Counted from the first letter of the stretch, positions 44,953 through 55,294 are shown. The stretch: DNA of 64,000 nt from Ammonifex degensii KC4 (GCF_000024605.1 NC_013385.1:186001-250000), one strand, 5' to 3'. The notes: a model not told the origin generated them from the sequence alone. Program-made: numbers and translations.

Positions 44953-44990
44953 AGAACGCCGGCGGTAGGCGCGGCGTTCTTTAGCCTTTT
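44953..44990 (+). terminator. Terminator-like hairpin between glmS ribozyme and glmS
   Basis: AGAACGCCG (44953-44961) pairs perfectly with CGGCGTTCT (44972-44980), followed by TTAGCCTTTTT. It sits inside the glmS leader, after the ribozyme and before the SD AGGGGGTG. It could be a second, transcriptional control step or simply a structural hairpin. Confidence 0.5.
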
Positions 44991-45009
44991 TAGGGGGTGC
45001 GAACAAGCC

Positions 45010-46830
<1,821 letters not shown>

Positions 46831-46832
46831 GA

Positions 46833-46863
46833 AGGGGGCCGTCTCGGCCCCCTCAATCTTTTT
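46833..46863 (+). terminator. Intrinsic terminator of glmS
   Basis: AGGGGGCCG (46833-46841) pairs with CGGCCCCCT (46845-46853), loop TCT, then CAATCTTTTT. The cotJC stop codon on the minus strand lies at its right foot, so the stem may also serve that gene. Confidence 0.88.
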
Positions 46864-47455
46864 GCTCCGACGTGAAGCCCGGCCAGAGGTGCCGGGGGCT
46901 GTCTAGATAGCTTTGCACGTGCTGCAGGGCTTCGCCGAAGCGCTGGAAGTGCACCACTTCGCGTTCGCGCAGGAAGCTTAACACCTCGCGGACGTCCGGA
47001 TCGTTGGTGGAGCAGAGCAGGCGCTCGTAGGCGGCGCGAGCCTTCTGCTCGGCGGCCATGTCTTCGGTCAGGTCGGCTACTGGATCTCCCGTAGCTTGGA
47101 TGTAGGACGAGGTCCAGGGCTCGCCTCCGGGCGCGTTCAGAAAAGTGGCGAAGCCGTGTACGGCGTACTGCTCCCCCAGACCAGCGTTACGGAGCTGCTG
47201 CGGGGTGGCGTCCCGGATCAGCATGTGGAAAAGCGTACCGACCATCTCTAGATGCGCCAGTTCTTCGGTCCCGGTGTCGATGAGAAGAGCCTTAGTGCGT
47301 CCGGTAGGCATGGTAAAGGCCTGGGTTATATAGCGCCAGGAAGCGGAGAACTCCCCGTCGGGGCTCCCGAACTGGGTCAGGATGAGCTTAGCCAGGCCCA
47401 CATCGCACCGCGAGACGCGCACCGGGCGCTGAAGATGTTTGACATAGATCCACAT
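46853..47455 (-). CDS. cotJC: Spore coat protein CotJC (manganese catalase-like)
   Basis: Protein of 200 residues of the Mn-catalase/CotJC ferritin-like family, deposited in the spore coat. Di-metal ligands are in helices reading TGTEELAHLEMVGTLFHML (ExxH) and EREVVHFQRFGEALQ (ExxxH). A YITQAFTMP block is typical. Last gene of cotJABC, 12 bp after cotJB. Whether it has catalase activity is not shown by sequence. Confidence 0.93.
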   Translation of the reverse strand: MWIYVKHLQRPVRVSRCDVGLAKLILTQFGSPDGEFSASWRYITQAFTMPTGRTKALLIDTGTEELAHLEMVGTLFHMLIRDATPQQLRNAGLGEQYAVHGFATFLNAPGGEPWTSSYIQATGDPVADLTEDMAAEQKARAAYERLLCSTNDPDVREVLSFLREREVVHFQRFGEALQHVQSYLDSPRHLWPGFTSEQKD

Positions 47456-47467
47456 GTCCCTTCCCTC

Positions 47468-47737
47468 CTACATTCCGGTCTCCCAGGGCCAGAGCTCTTC
47501 TATCCAGGTCCAGGTGTGCCCACTGGGAGCCCCGCCGAAATTCGTGAGGGGGCCGTAGCGCTCCTCATAGGTCCGCTGTAGAGAGTGTAGGCGCTTCGCT
47601 GCTTCGTTGTAATCTTCCAGCGCGCGGTTGTCATCGGGATGGGTGTCGAGAAAAAGAACGAGTTCCAGCACCCGGAAGCGCCACTTTTGGATTTCATGTA
47701 AAAGCTCGTACTTTTCCTTGAGAACGGTGCCGCTCAT
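47468..47737 (-). CDS. cotJB: Spore coat protein CotJB
   Basis: Small spore coat component of 89 residues, helical. The family pattern is ELLHEIQKWRFRVLELVLFLDTHPDD then ALEDYNEAAKRLHSLQRTYEERYGPLTNF. It overlaps cotJA by 4 bp and is needed with CotJA and CotJC for coat assembly in Bacillus. Start ATG 47737. Confidence 0.92.
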   Translation of the reverse strand: MSGTVLKEKYELLHEIQKWRFRVLELVLFLDTHPDDNRALEDYNEAAKRLHSLQRTYEERYGPLTNFGGAPSGHTWTWIEELWPWETGM

Positions 47738-47979
47738 TTCCGGTCGCCCTCCTTTTCCGGGAAGTAGGTTTTGACGTAGCGGCGGTACGACGTGCAGGGC
47801 ACCACGTACTCCGGCTGGTAAAGAGAGGGGAACATCGTCCCTCTGCTCAGCGCCTCGTCCAGATCGTAGTCCGGGTCATAGCACTGGATGGCCACATAGG
47901 CCCGGGCCAGCTTAGGGTGCGGGGGCAGGGTGCCGCAGGGAGGCTGCGAGCTGAAGTTGGCGGTGGTAGGTTGCTCCAT
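47734..47979 (-). CDS. cotJA: Spore coat associated protein CotJA
   Basis: Spore coat protein of 81 residues; LARAYVAIQCYDPDYDLDEALSRGTMFPSLYQPEY is the family core. First gene of cotJABC, which marks the organism as an endospore former or recent descendant of one. GGAGGAGG lies 7-14 nt before ATG 47979. In Bacillus the operon is sigma-E dependent; here GCATAAT and CATTCCAT (minus strand, about 48028-48003) could be its boxes, but the fit is weak. The ISLre2-like element inserted just 61 bp upstream of the start codon. Confidence 0.9.
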   Translation of the reverse strand: MEQPTTANFSSQPPCGTLPPHPKLARAYVAIQCYDPDYDLDEALSRGTMFPSLYQPEYVVPCTSYRRYVKTYFPEKEGDRK

Positions 47980-48095
47980 ACCCTCTACCTCCTCCGGCTA
48001 AATGGAATGATTTGCCAATATATTATGCTCCGGGGAGGTTGTTAGTGTAAAGTTACTGTAGGAGTTTTGCAGGAGCTGAGGAGGAAAAAACGAAG

Positions 48096-48163
48096 AGAGA
48101 CCTCACCGTCCTTCGAAGGGACGAGCAGTTGACAATCCAACCACTCAGGAGGGTGAGGTCTCT
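48096..48163 (+). repeat. Inverted repeat sequestering the ISLre2 transposase start
   Basis: AGAGACCTCACC (48096-48107) pairs perfectly with GGTGAGGTCTCT (48152-48163), which lies directly before ATG 48164 and overlaps the SD AGGAGGG (48147-48153). In a transcript coming from outside, the stem would hide the ribosome site. Confidence 0.7.
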
Positions 48164-49568
48164 ATGCAGATTATAAAGCAGATTTGGGAGAAGTTCCAGA
48201 GGGTAGCGGAGCTAACGTTAAAGATTCTGGAGGAAGGGATCGACCTTTTAAGCTTCGAGGAGAAGCTCTGGCAGGAGCTTAAAAGCTTAGGAAAAGAGAT
48301 CCTGAGGGAAGTTTTGGAGGCAAAAGACGCTTATTTACGGGAGCACCGGGAAAAGCGGCCTGGCTGGCAAGTAGAGCGGAGGAATGATCCCAAGGAAGTG
48401 CTCACCCTTTTCGGTCTGGTCAGCTACAAGCGGACCTATTACCGGCACAAAGAGACTGGGGAGCGGGCATACTTAATAGACCGTTTGGTGGGTTACGGGC
48501 CGCATACGCGGGTTGACCCTCTGGTCAAGGCACAAGTTTTAGAAGAAGCAGTAGAGCTTTCTTACTGGAAAAGTGGGGAAAGGGCAGGAAAAGGCAACCC
48601 GGAGGTTGTGCTGAGTGGTGAGGCTGTGAAAAAGGTAGTTCACAACTTCACCCCTGCAGAACTGCCCGAACCACCCAAAGAGAAGCGCCGGGTGAAGGTC
48701 CTTTACGTAGAAGCGGACGAAGACCACGTAGCTGGCCAGGACAAGAAGAGCCACCTACCTCGTCTTGTTTACATAACACGAAGGGAAAGAAGAGGTGGGG
48801 AAAGGGCGGTATAAGCTTAAGCGGCCTTACTACCTGGGAGGGCTATATCCGGACACGGATGAACTGTGGCTGGACGTTCTAACCTACATTGAGGAGCATT
48901 ATGAGCTACATGATATTGAGCGGATCTATCTTTGTGGAGACGGGGACAGGTGGATAAAGAGGGGTCTGGAGTTTTTACCGAAGAGCGTATTTGTTCTGGA
49001 CCTCTTCCACCTGGATAAATACCTTGTGGCCGCTTTAGGAAAGGACAAAGAGGTATATGGAGAGATTTGGGCAGCCTTGAGGCGTGGTGATCGGGTGGGG
49101 GTAGAGAAGGTACTGAAGGGAGCGGCGAGGCAGGCGGAGACACCTGGCCGGAGGAAGGCGGTGCGTGATTGTCGGCGCTACATAAATCAGAACTGGGAGG
49201 GGATAATGGCTTACAAGCTTTACCCGGAGGCGCAGTTAGGGGTGAGCGCGGAGGCGCACGTAAGTCACCTGTACTCGGCGCGGTTGTCGTCGCGGCCGAT
49301 GGCCTGGAGTGCTTGCGGGGTAGACCGGATGGCCCGGTTGCGGGTGGCGAAGGCGAATGGTGTTTCCTTGCGGGAACAATATGTGGCCCGATGGAGGGAG
49401 GGCTTAAAGGCTTTAGAGATCGATAAGGCAGCCATTGAGGAGGAGAGGCAGAGGCTAAGGAAAGTATCGGGTGAGGTGTTCGATAATCTTCCCGCATTAC
49501 GGGGTCCGGTAACGTCATTAACCAGAGCCCTCAAAGCTTTGAGCCGGAACATCGATCTTCTCTGGTAG
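48164..49568 (+). pseudogene. ISLre2 (UPF0236) transposase, frameshifted
   Basis: The first part reads in one frame to about 48775 and the rest in another. An extra A in ACATAACACGAAGG (48771-48784) breaks it; dropping one A restores VYIHEGKEEVGKGRYKLK, the family sequence. Together the parts give about 468 residues, the usual length. Features are LFGLVSYKRTYYRH, YVEADEDHVAGQ, YLCGDGDRWIKRG, FVLDLFHLDKYL and a C-terminal SSRPMAWSACGVDRMARLR. There is no slippery run at the break, so a programmed shift is unlikely; it is a broken gene or a sequence error. Confidence 0.88.
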
Positions 49569-49642
49569 TTCGTCCTGGCTCAGGAACGGTGGGGATCGAG
49601 ACTCCTACAGTAGGTTGACACGATCGGGGAGGTTCACAACAG

Positions 49643-49670
49643 TTGACATATTCCCTAAAATGTGTATATT
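49643..49670 (+). promoter_or_regulatory. Sigma-A promoter of the IS607-type tnpA-tnpB
   Basis: Perfect TTGACA at 49643-49648, 16-bp spacer, TATATT at 49665-49670, 13 bp before the tnpA start, so the leader is very short. No good SD is seen before tnpA. Confidence 0.75.
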
Positions 49671-49682
49671 GGTGCCTGAGCT

Positions 49683-50270
49683 ATGAAGCGGAAATTGCTG
49701 ACCCTCAAAGAGTGCAGAGAGATTTACGGGCTCAGCCGGGGTTCCCTCCTGAACTACGAGAAGCAGGGACTGATAACCCCGGCCAGAACCCCCGGCGGCG
49801 TCCGGAGGTACAAGGTAGAAGACATCGAAAGGCTCCTAGGGCTCCTGGGAGAAAGCAGCATCCGGCTGAAGACGGTCCTCTACGCCAGGGTCTCTACCAG
49901 GAAGCAGGAAGCTTACCTCAAGAACCAGGTCAAGAGGCTTGAAGAGTTTGCCCGCGAAAGAGGCTGGGACTACGAAGTGATCCAGGAGATCGCCAGCGGG
50001 GTAAACGAGAACAGGAGGGGGCTTCAAAAGCTCCTCAACATGGTGAAGAGGGGCGAAGTGGAGAGGGTGGTGGTCGAGTGTCCCGACCGGCTGGCCCGCT
50101 TCGGCTTTGAGTACTTAAGGAACTTCTTTGACGCTTTCGGCGTGGAATTGGTGGTGCTGAACGGCGGAGAAAACGAAGAGCAGGCGAGAGAACTGGCGGA
50201 AGACCTCGTCGCCATCGTCACCTCCTTTGCCGCCAAGATTTACGGTAAAAGGGGCGGGAAGAAGAAGTGA
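49683..50270 (+). CDS. tnpA: IS607-family serine recombinase TnpA
   Basis: Transposase of 195 residues. Residues 1-50 are a MerR-like winged helix (LTLKECREIYGLSRGSLLNYEKQGLITPAR, then VRRYKVEDI); residues 62-195 are the small serine recombinase domain with nucleophile S71 in LYARVSTRKQE, then EIASGVNENRRGLQKLL and ECPDRLARFGFEYL. IS607 elements move through circular intermediates and leave no target repeats, so the ends cannot be set by eye. Its stop overlaps the tnpB start (GTGA). Confidence 0.93.
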   Translation: MKRKLLTLKECREIYGLSRGSLLNYEKQGLITPARTPGGVRRYKVEDIERLLGLLGESSIRLKTVLYARVSTRKQEAYLKNQVKRLEEFARERGWDYEVIQEIASGVNENRRGLQKLLNMVKRGEVERVVVECPDRLARFGFEYLRNFFDAFGVELVVLNGGENEEQARELAEDLVAIVTSFAAKIYGKRGGKKK

Positions 50271-51862
50271 TAACCCTCCAGTGCCTCCTGGAGTTTCAAA
50301 GTGAAGAAGACAGGCGGAAGGTCCTCGACCTCATGCGCAGGTTTTCCTCCGCCGAAAGGTATGGTTACCGGAGGCTTTTAGAGGGCTGGCCGAGGGAAGA
50401 ACTCAAGAAGCACCTGGCCCAGATCTTCCAGGTCAACACCCGCTACGCCGACGACGCCGTCCTCAAAGCCTCTGCCGTCCTGTCTTCCTGCCGGAAGAGG
50501 GGCCAGAACCCCACCAAGGTAGTCTTCGGCGGGAGAGGCCTCTTCGAGAAGCTCAAGAAGAAGCACCTGAACGGCCCGAGGCGCGAGGAGCTGGAGAGGG
50601 AGTGGAGAGAGAAAAGGCAGGGTAACCTCTACTCCAGGGGAGACAAGAGAAAACAGGGCAACCTCAACCTCCGGTTCGTCTGGATAAAAGGAGAGCTTTA
50701 CCTCCGGATCAATGTGGGGCGCAGAGAGTGGGTCTACGCCAGAGTTGTGAGACCGGCCAAAAGGGAAAAGGACAAGTGGATAGGTTTCGTCTGGGACCTC
50801 TACAAGGCCGAGAGGTCGGGCGAGTGGTTCCCCTACGATGTGGAGCTTAAGCTCAAAAACGGTGAAGTCTACGCCCACGTGAGCGTGGACGAGGAGTTCC
50901 CTCCCGCTGTCATCACCCTCGAAAACGGGGTCATAGGGATAGACGTCAACGCCTACCCCTTTCACCTGGCGCTGGCGGAAGTCTCCCCTGACGGCAACCT
51001 CGTGGGTCACGAGAGGATAAGCCTCCACGAACTCCTTTCTGCCGACCGTGACAAGAGGGAGTACCTTGCCTGGCAGGTGGCCTATCAGGTAGTCAGCCTG
51101 GCCCTGGGGAAGGGCAAGGCCATCGCCATGGAAGACCTGGAGAAGGTCCCGAAGGGCAGGAGGGGGGACGGCTTCCCCAAGTTGAGGCAAAAGCTCCAGC
51201 GCTGGGCTTACAGGAGTGTCCTGGAGAAGATAGAGGTCCTGGCCAGAAGGCACGGAGTGGCCGTTGAGAAAAGGGACCCTGCCTTCACTTCGGTGATAGG
51301 GAAGTTCAAGTACGCGCCCCAGTACCTGGTAGACAAGGATGTGGCTGGGGCCCTGGTGATCGGTAGGAGGGCCTTAGGTTTTGAGGAGAAGCTGCCGGAA
51401 GCTTACCGGTGTCTCTTAAGGGACGAAGAGTTCCTGCTCTACGCTCTAGCCGAGCTTGAAGAGAAGGTTAAAAAGCTCAAGCGGGAGCTGAAGGGAGAAG
51501 AGAACGAGTGGCGGAAGAAGGCCATCAAAGCCAAACTCAAGGCCACACGCGGTGAACTGAAGACCCTCAGAGCCCACCTTCGGGCTCTTCAAAGCGGGGA
51601 GGGTGAGCCTGCTTCCCGACAGCCGGCCGACCGATGGAAGGAGCCGGTGAGGGGCCGCCTTTCGGGGTGGCGAATAAAAGCTTGGCGAGTCCTCTCCGCA
51701 GCCCTCACCGTCCCGGTCCTCGAAAAGTTCTCTCACGTGAAAGGCACCGTGAGGGACTTTTCTCCCCTGAGACCGGTTCTGGTCTCGGGGGATTGGGAGC
51801 GGGCGGCGAGAAGGTCAGTTCCCGTTCCTAGTGCGGGGGCGGCTGTGCAAGAGTGTAGCTAA
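50267..51862 (+). CDS. tnpB: TnpB (OrfB) RNA-guided nuclease family protein lacking the zinc ribbon
   Basis: TnpB proteins are RuvC-type nucleases guided by an RNA from the element's end. Of 531 residues, the RuvC triad is D226 (IGIDVNAY), E289 (AMEDLEK) and D358 (DKDVAGALVIG). The region between E289 and D358, where most TnpBs have a four-Cys zinc ribbon, has no cysteine (KRDPAFTSVIGKFKYAPQY). A helical, charged segment (395-445, likely coiled coil) and an Arg/Pro-rich tail follow, making it longer than the usual ~400. GTG 50267 is coupled to tnpA. The 3' end of the gene holds strong hairpins. Confidence 0.9.
   Translation: MITLQCLLEFQSEEDRRKVLDLMRRFSSAERYGYRRLLEGWPREELKKHLAQIFQVNTRYADDAVLKASAVLSSCRKRGQNPTKVVFGGRGLFEKLKKKHLNGPRREELEREWREKRQGNLYSRGDKRKQGNLNLRFVWIKGELYLRINVGRREWVYARVVRPAKREKDKWIGFVWDLYKAERSGEWFPYDVELKLKNGEVYAHVSVDEEFPPAVITLENGVIGIDVNAYPFHLALAEVSPDGNLVGHERISLHELLSADRDKREYLAWQVAYQVVSLALGKGKAIAMEDLEKVPKGRRGDGFPKLRQKLQRWAYRSVLEKIEVLARRHGVAVEKRDPAFTSVIGKFKYAPQYLVDKDVAGALVIGRRALGFEEKLPEAYRCLLRDEEFLLYALAELEEKVKKLKRELKGEENEWRKKAIKAKLKATRGELKTLRAHLRALQSGEGEPASRQPADRWKEPVRGRLSGWRIKAWRVLSAALTVPVLEKFSHVKGTVRDFSPLRPVLVSGDWERAARRSVPVPSAGAAVQECS
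51732..51862 (+). ncRNA. Candidate omega (guide) RNA region in the tnpB 3' end
   Basis: Two hairpins lie in the last coding part: CTCACG (51732-51737) with CGTGAG (51748-51753), and a 12-bp stem TCCCCTGAGACC (51763-51774) with GGTCTCGGGGGA (51781-51792), one G-T pair. In TnpB systems the guide scaffold comes from this end of the gene and the adjacent element boundary. The true 5' and 3' ends of such an RNA are unknown here. Confidence 0.4.
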
Positions 51863-51918
51863 ACACTTTTGTACAGTTTTTCAAACCAGGTTAGAGGTGC
51901 GGCGGGAGCTAGGCTTTT

Positions 51919-52725
51919 CTACGGGGTCACCTTAGGTGGCTGGGGCCGCAGGTAGTGCTCGGGCAGCACCCCCGGCTCGGCTTTCTGGTAGGTGGAGCGC
52001 AGGACTACAAAGTCCACGCGGCGGTTCATCTGCCGGTGCTCTTCCGAGTCGTTGGGGACAAGGGGACGGTACTCGGCGTAGCCGCAGGCGCAGAGCCGCT
52101 GCGGCGGGAAGTTCACCGTGTGGATGAGTTCCTGCACCACGCTGGTGGCCCGGGCCACCGAGAGTTCCCAGTTGGAGGGGTAGCGGGGCGTGTGGATGGG
52201 AAGGTCGCAAGTGTGCCCCTCTATGCGCACGCAGTTGGGCATCTTGAGCAGGATTTTCCCTACTTCCCGGACGACTTCTTTGGCCTGGGGGGTGAGCTCG
52301 GCTGAACCTATGGGGAAGAGCACCGTGTCGAGTACGCTCACCACCAGGCCCCGTTCTTCTATCCGGGCGGTTATCTTGGCCTGCAGCCCCTTCTCCCGGG
52401 CGTACTTCTCTATTTCCGCTTTGATCTTCTCCAGTTGCAGGTTTTCCTCTCCCCCGCCGGAGAGGGCAAACTTGGCGTCTTCACCCGGTTCAAACTTTGG
52501 GGCGCCGGAGACCACCGCCGGCCCCTGCCCTTCGAGAATCATACCCGCTCCTCCTCCCAGGGCGCGGGCGAGGGCCTCGGCTATGCCGGCAAACTTCTCA
52601 GCGTCGATCTTGCTGAAGGTGTAGAGCACGATGAAGAAGATGAGCAGGAGGGTGATGAGGTCGGCGTAGGTGATAAGCCAGCGCTCCCGGCTGGCTTCGG
52701 TAAGTTCCCTCTTAGGAAGCTTCAT
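51919..52725 (-). CDS. motB: Flagellar motor stator protein MotB
   Basis: Stator subunit of 268 residues that anchors MotA to peptidoglycan. One transmembrane helix near residues 17-40 (WLITYADLITLLLIFFIVLYTF) carries the proton- or sodium-binding D22. An OmpA-like domain follows (about 130-250; LTPQAKEVVREVGKIL, IEGHTCDLPI, WELSVARATSVV, NRRVDFVV). The start overlaps the motA stop by 14 bp. The ion used cannot be told with certainty. Confidence 0.94.
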   Translation of the reverse strand: MKLPKRELTEASRERWLITYADLITLLLIFFIVLYTFSKIDAEKFAGIAEALARALGGGAGMILEGQGPAVVSGAPKFEPGEDAKFALSGGGEENLQLEKIKAEIEKYAREKGLQAKITARIEERGLVVSVLDTVLFPIGSAELTPQAKEVVREVGKILLKMPNCVRIEGHTCDLPIHTPRYPSNWELSVARATSVVQELIHTVNFPPQRLCACGYAEYRPLVPNDSEEHRQMNRRVDFVVLRSTYQKAEPGVLPEHYLRPQPPKVTP

Positions 52726-53509
52726 AGGCTTCCTCTCCTTCCTCCGTCCCGGCCTGCTTGCGGTACTTGGGGCTCAAGAAGGCGGTCAGGCGCTCGCGGA
52801 TGAGAATGGGGTTGTTGCCCGCCTGCAGGGCTAAAAGCCCCTCCAGCATGATGCGGTGGGCCAACTCTTCCTTGGCGCTCAGGTTCTTGAGCCGGGCGGC
52901 TATGGGGTAGAAAATCAGGTTGGCGCTGGAAACGCCGTAGAGGGTGGCGGTGAAGGCCATGGCGATGGCCGGTCCCAGCGCTTCCGGCGAGGAAAGGTGG
53001 CTTAACACGTGTATAAGCCCCATCACCGTACCGATGATGCCCATGGTGGGGGCGTAGCCGCCGGCCTGGTTGAAGATCTCCTGGGCTATGCGGTGCCTTT
53101 CCTGCATGGCGTAAAGCTCGGTCTCCATAATGGACTTGACCAGCTCCGGCTCGGTCCCGTCTACCACCAGCTGGATTCCCTTGCGCAGGAAGGGGGACTC
53201 GATCTCTTTGAGGTAGTTTTCCAGGTATAGCAGGCCCTCCCGCCGGGCCTTCTCGGCCAGGCTGACCAGTTGTTCGATCAAGGCCCGCTCGTCTATGGGC
53301 CGGTGGAAGAAGATCACGCGTAACGCTTTAGGCACCACGGCTATTTCGTGGAAGGAAAAACCGGCCATAGTGGCTCCCAGCGTGCCACCGAAAATGATGA
53401 TGAAAGAAGAAGGAGCCAGGAGCTGGGCCACCGTTCCTCCCTCCAGCACGAAGCCCAGCAAAAGGCAGGCGATTCCCACCGTAATGCCTATGAGTGTGGC
53501 TATGTCCAC
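52712..53509 (-). CDS. motA: Flagellar motor stator protein MotA
   Basis: Inner-membrane stator channel subunit of 265 residues with four hydrophobic segments: two near the N-terminus (5-22, 33-50) and two around 145-200. The cytoplasmic loop holds the conserved charged residues that touch FliG (region 70-145). PTMGIIGTVMGLIHVL and AMAFTATLYGVSSANLIFYPIA are family hallmarks. First gene of motAB on the minus strand, unlinked in direction to the flagellar genes on the plus strand. Confidence 0.94.
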   Translation of the reverse strand: MDIATLIGITVGIACLLLGFVLEGGTVAQLLAPSSFIIIFGGTLGATMAGFSFHEIAVVPKALRVIFFHRPIDERALIEQLVSLAEKARREGLLYLENYLKEIESPFLRKGIQLVVDGTEPELVKSIMETELYAMQERHRIAQEIFNQAGGYAPTMGIIGTVMGLIHVLSHLSSPEALGPAIAMAFTATLYGVSSANLIFYPIAARLKNLSAKEELAHRIMLEGLLALQAGNNPILIRERLTAFLSPKYRKQAGTEEGEEAYEAS

Positions 53510-53615
53510 CTTCTATGCCCCCTTCGACTCCGGGTAACAGAATTCGGCTTCATCCGCTAATTTTTTCTTCGGCACAGAGGGTTAATTTCCTTTGTCTTTC
53601 CAGAAGATTTTCGGT

Positions 53616-55250
53616 TCAAAGGCGGAGGATGAAGAAGAGGAGAAAGGAAAGCAAAGAGACGGCGAAGAGCAAGGGCTGCACGGGCAAGAGATCCCAGAGT
53701 CTGGCCTCTTTGCCCCAGAGCCAGAAATAGAAACCCAAACAGGCAAAGCCCAGAAAGAGGAAGAAGATCCGGGTAAGCAGGCGATCGAGGCTGTTGACGA
53801 ACCGCCTGAGATCCGGGTTCTCCTGCCGCACCTTTATCTCCCCCCGGGAAAGCTGATTCAGGACCAGAGAGAGCTGCTCCGGCAGCTTTATCCAGGCCTC
53901 AAGCAAGGCGGGAAGCTCGGAAGAAAGGAAGCGCTTAAGCCTTCTGGTGCTCAGCCTTTCCTTGGCCAGCTCCTTGGCGACGAGGGAGGCCAGATTGGCA
54001 ATGCTCACGTCGGGGGCAAGCTGGCGCACCAAGCCGTCGGCGTTTCCCAGGGCCCGGGCTAAAAGGGCCAGCTCGGCTGGCACCCGCACGCGGTGCCGGT
54101 AGGCTACCCGGAGCATGTCCGCGAGAGCCTCACTCAAAGGCACCTGGGAGAGGGGAACTTCATAGTACTTCTGCTCTAGCTGCTCCACGTCGTGGCGGAG
54201 GGCGGTGAGGTTGACCTCGCCGCTTAAAATGCCCATCTGGAGCACGGTACGCACGATGGCCTGGCTTGACCTGCGGCTGAGCCCAAGCACCAGGTTGCCT
54301 ATCTGCTCCCGCAAGGAGGAACTCAGCCGCCCCACTATCCCGAAGTCTATCCAGGCTATCCGGTTACCGGGGAGGGCGAAGAGGTTGCCCGGGTGAGGGT
54401 CGCCGTGGAAGAAGCCGTCTATCAGCACCTGGTGCAGGAAAACTTCGGCGAAGCGCCGGGCCAGCTCCTCCCGATCCAGGCCCGCTCTTTCCAGGGCCTC
54501 CAGATTGCTAAGCTTAATCCCCTTTACCTCCTCCACGGTGAGCACCGCCGGCCGGGTGTACTCGGGAAAGACACGGGGGATGACGGTGTGCTCGTAGCGG
54601 GAGAGGTTGCGGCGGAAGGTCTCGGCGTGCAGGGCCTCCACCGTAAAGTCGCACTCCTCCCGCAAGGCCCGTCCGAACTCTTCCACCATCTCGGCAAAGG
54701 GGTATATCTTCCCCCAGGGGGTGTGCTTCTCGGCCCATCGGGCCACCCGCTTGAGGATGGCGAGATCCGTCTCGATCACCTCCAGGACCCCCGGCCGGCG
54801 CACCTTTACCACCACTTCTTCACCGGAGAGGAGCCGCGCCCGGTGCACCTGGGCGATGGAGGCGGAGCCCAGAGGCTCAGGTTCGAAGTAAGAAAAGAGG
54901 GAGTCCAGGTGGCAGCCGAACTCTTGCTCGATCACCCGGACTATTTCTTTTGCCGGCAACGGGGGCACGGTGTCCTGCAGGAGCGAGAGCTCCTTGATGT
55001 ATTCTTCGGGCAAGAGGTCAGCGCGGGTGGAGAGGAACTGCCCTAGCTTCACAAAGGTGGGGCCGAGCTCGGTGAGGGCTAGGCGCAGCCGACGGGCGGA
55101 GGAGGAAGGAGAGGGGGGAGGTTGATGGGAACGCCGGGGCCAGAAGGGCAGATAATCTCCTAGATAGCCCAGACCGTGCCTTAAAAGCACCTGCCCTATC
55201 TCCCGGTAGCGCCTCACCTCCCGGTAGTAGCGCTGCAAAAACCCCAGCAT
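53616..55250 (-). CDS. ABC1/UbiB-family atypical kinase
   Basis: Protein of 544 residues. The KxGQ signature is in PTFVKLGQFLSTRADLLP (near 65-82), the Ala/Gly-rich nucleotide loop is GSASIAQVHRA, the lysine is VVVKVRRPG, and catalytic/metal motifs are FFHGDPHPGNLF and IDFGIVGRL. Two transmembrane helices close the C-terminus (about 495-540). Family members support quinone and lipid metabolism through ATPase activity; the partner is unknown here. It follows no obvious operon partner. Gap 53510-53615 shows nothing recognisable. Confidence 0.92.
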   Translation of the reverse strand: MLGFLQRYYREVRRYREIGQVLLRHGLGYLGDYLPFWPRRSHQPPPSPSSSARRLRLALTELGPTFVKLGQFLSTRADLLPEEYIKELSLLQDTVPPLPAKEIVRVIEQEFGCHLDSLFSYFEPEPLGSASIAQVHRARLLSGEEVVVKVRRPGVLEVIETDLAILKRVARWAEKHTPWGKIYPFAEMVEEFGRALREECDFTVEALHAETFRRNLSRYEHTVIPRVFPEYTRPAVLTVEEVKGIKLSNLEALERAGLDREELARRFAEVFLHQVLIDGFFHGDPHPGNLFALPGNRIAWIDFGIVGRLSSSLREQIGNLVLGLSRRSSQAIVRTVLQMGILSGEVNLTALRHDVEQLEQKYYEVPLSQVPLSEALADMLRVAYRHRVRVPAELALLARALGNADGLVRQLAPDVSIANLASLVAKELAKERLSTRRLKRFLSSELPALLEAWIKLPEQLSLVLNQLSRGEIKVRQENPDLRRFVNSLDRLLTRIFFLFLGFACLGFYFWLWGKEARLWDLLPVQPLLFAVSLLSFLLFFILRL

Positions 55251-55294
55251 TAAATCTCTACCTCACCATTCATCATCTACCCGCTTGCAACCTT

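Larger units (their letters stand above)
48041..49624 (+). mobile_element. ISLre2-family-like insertion sequence (about 1584 bp)
   Basis: The two ends carry matching inverted repeats: GTGTAAAGTTACTGTAGGAGT on the left (from 48045) and, read inward on the other strand, GTGTCAACCTACTGTAGGAGT on the right. They are flanked by the direct repeat CGGGGAGGTT at 48031-48040 and 49625-49634, the likely target duplication. The exact outer bases are uncertain by a few nt. The single gene is a frameshifted UPF0236-type transposase. It lies between cotJABC and the IS607-type element. Confidence 0.8.

Noticed and set aside
44848-45009. N-terminal extension of glmS
   Set aside because: It would be encoded by the glmS ribozyme, and Cys must be residue 2 for glutaminase activity.
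48771-48784. Programmed frameshift in the ISLre2 transposase
   Set aside because: There is no slippery heptamer or A-run at the break, and dropping one A restores the family sequence exactly.
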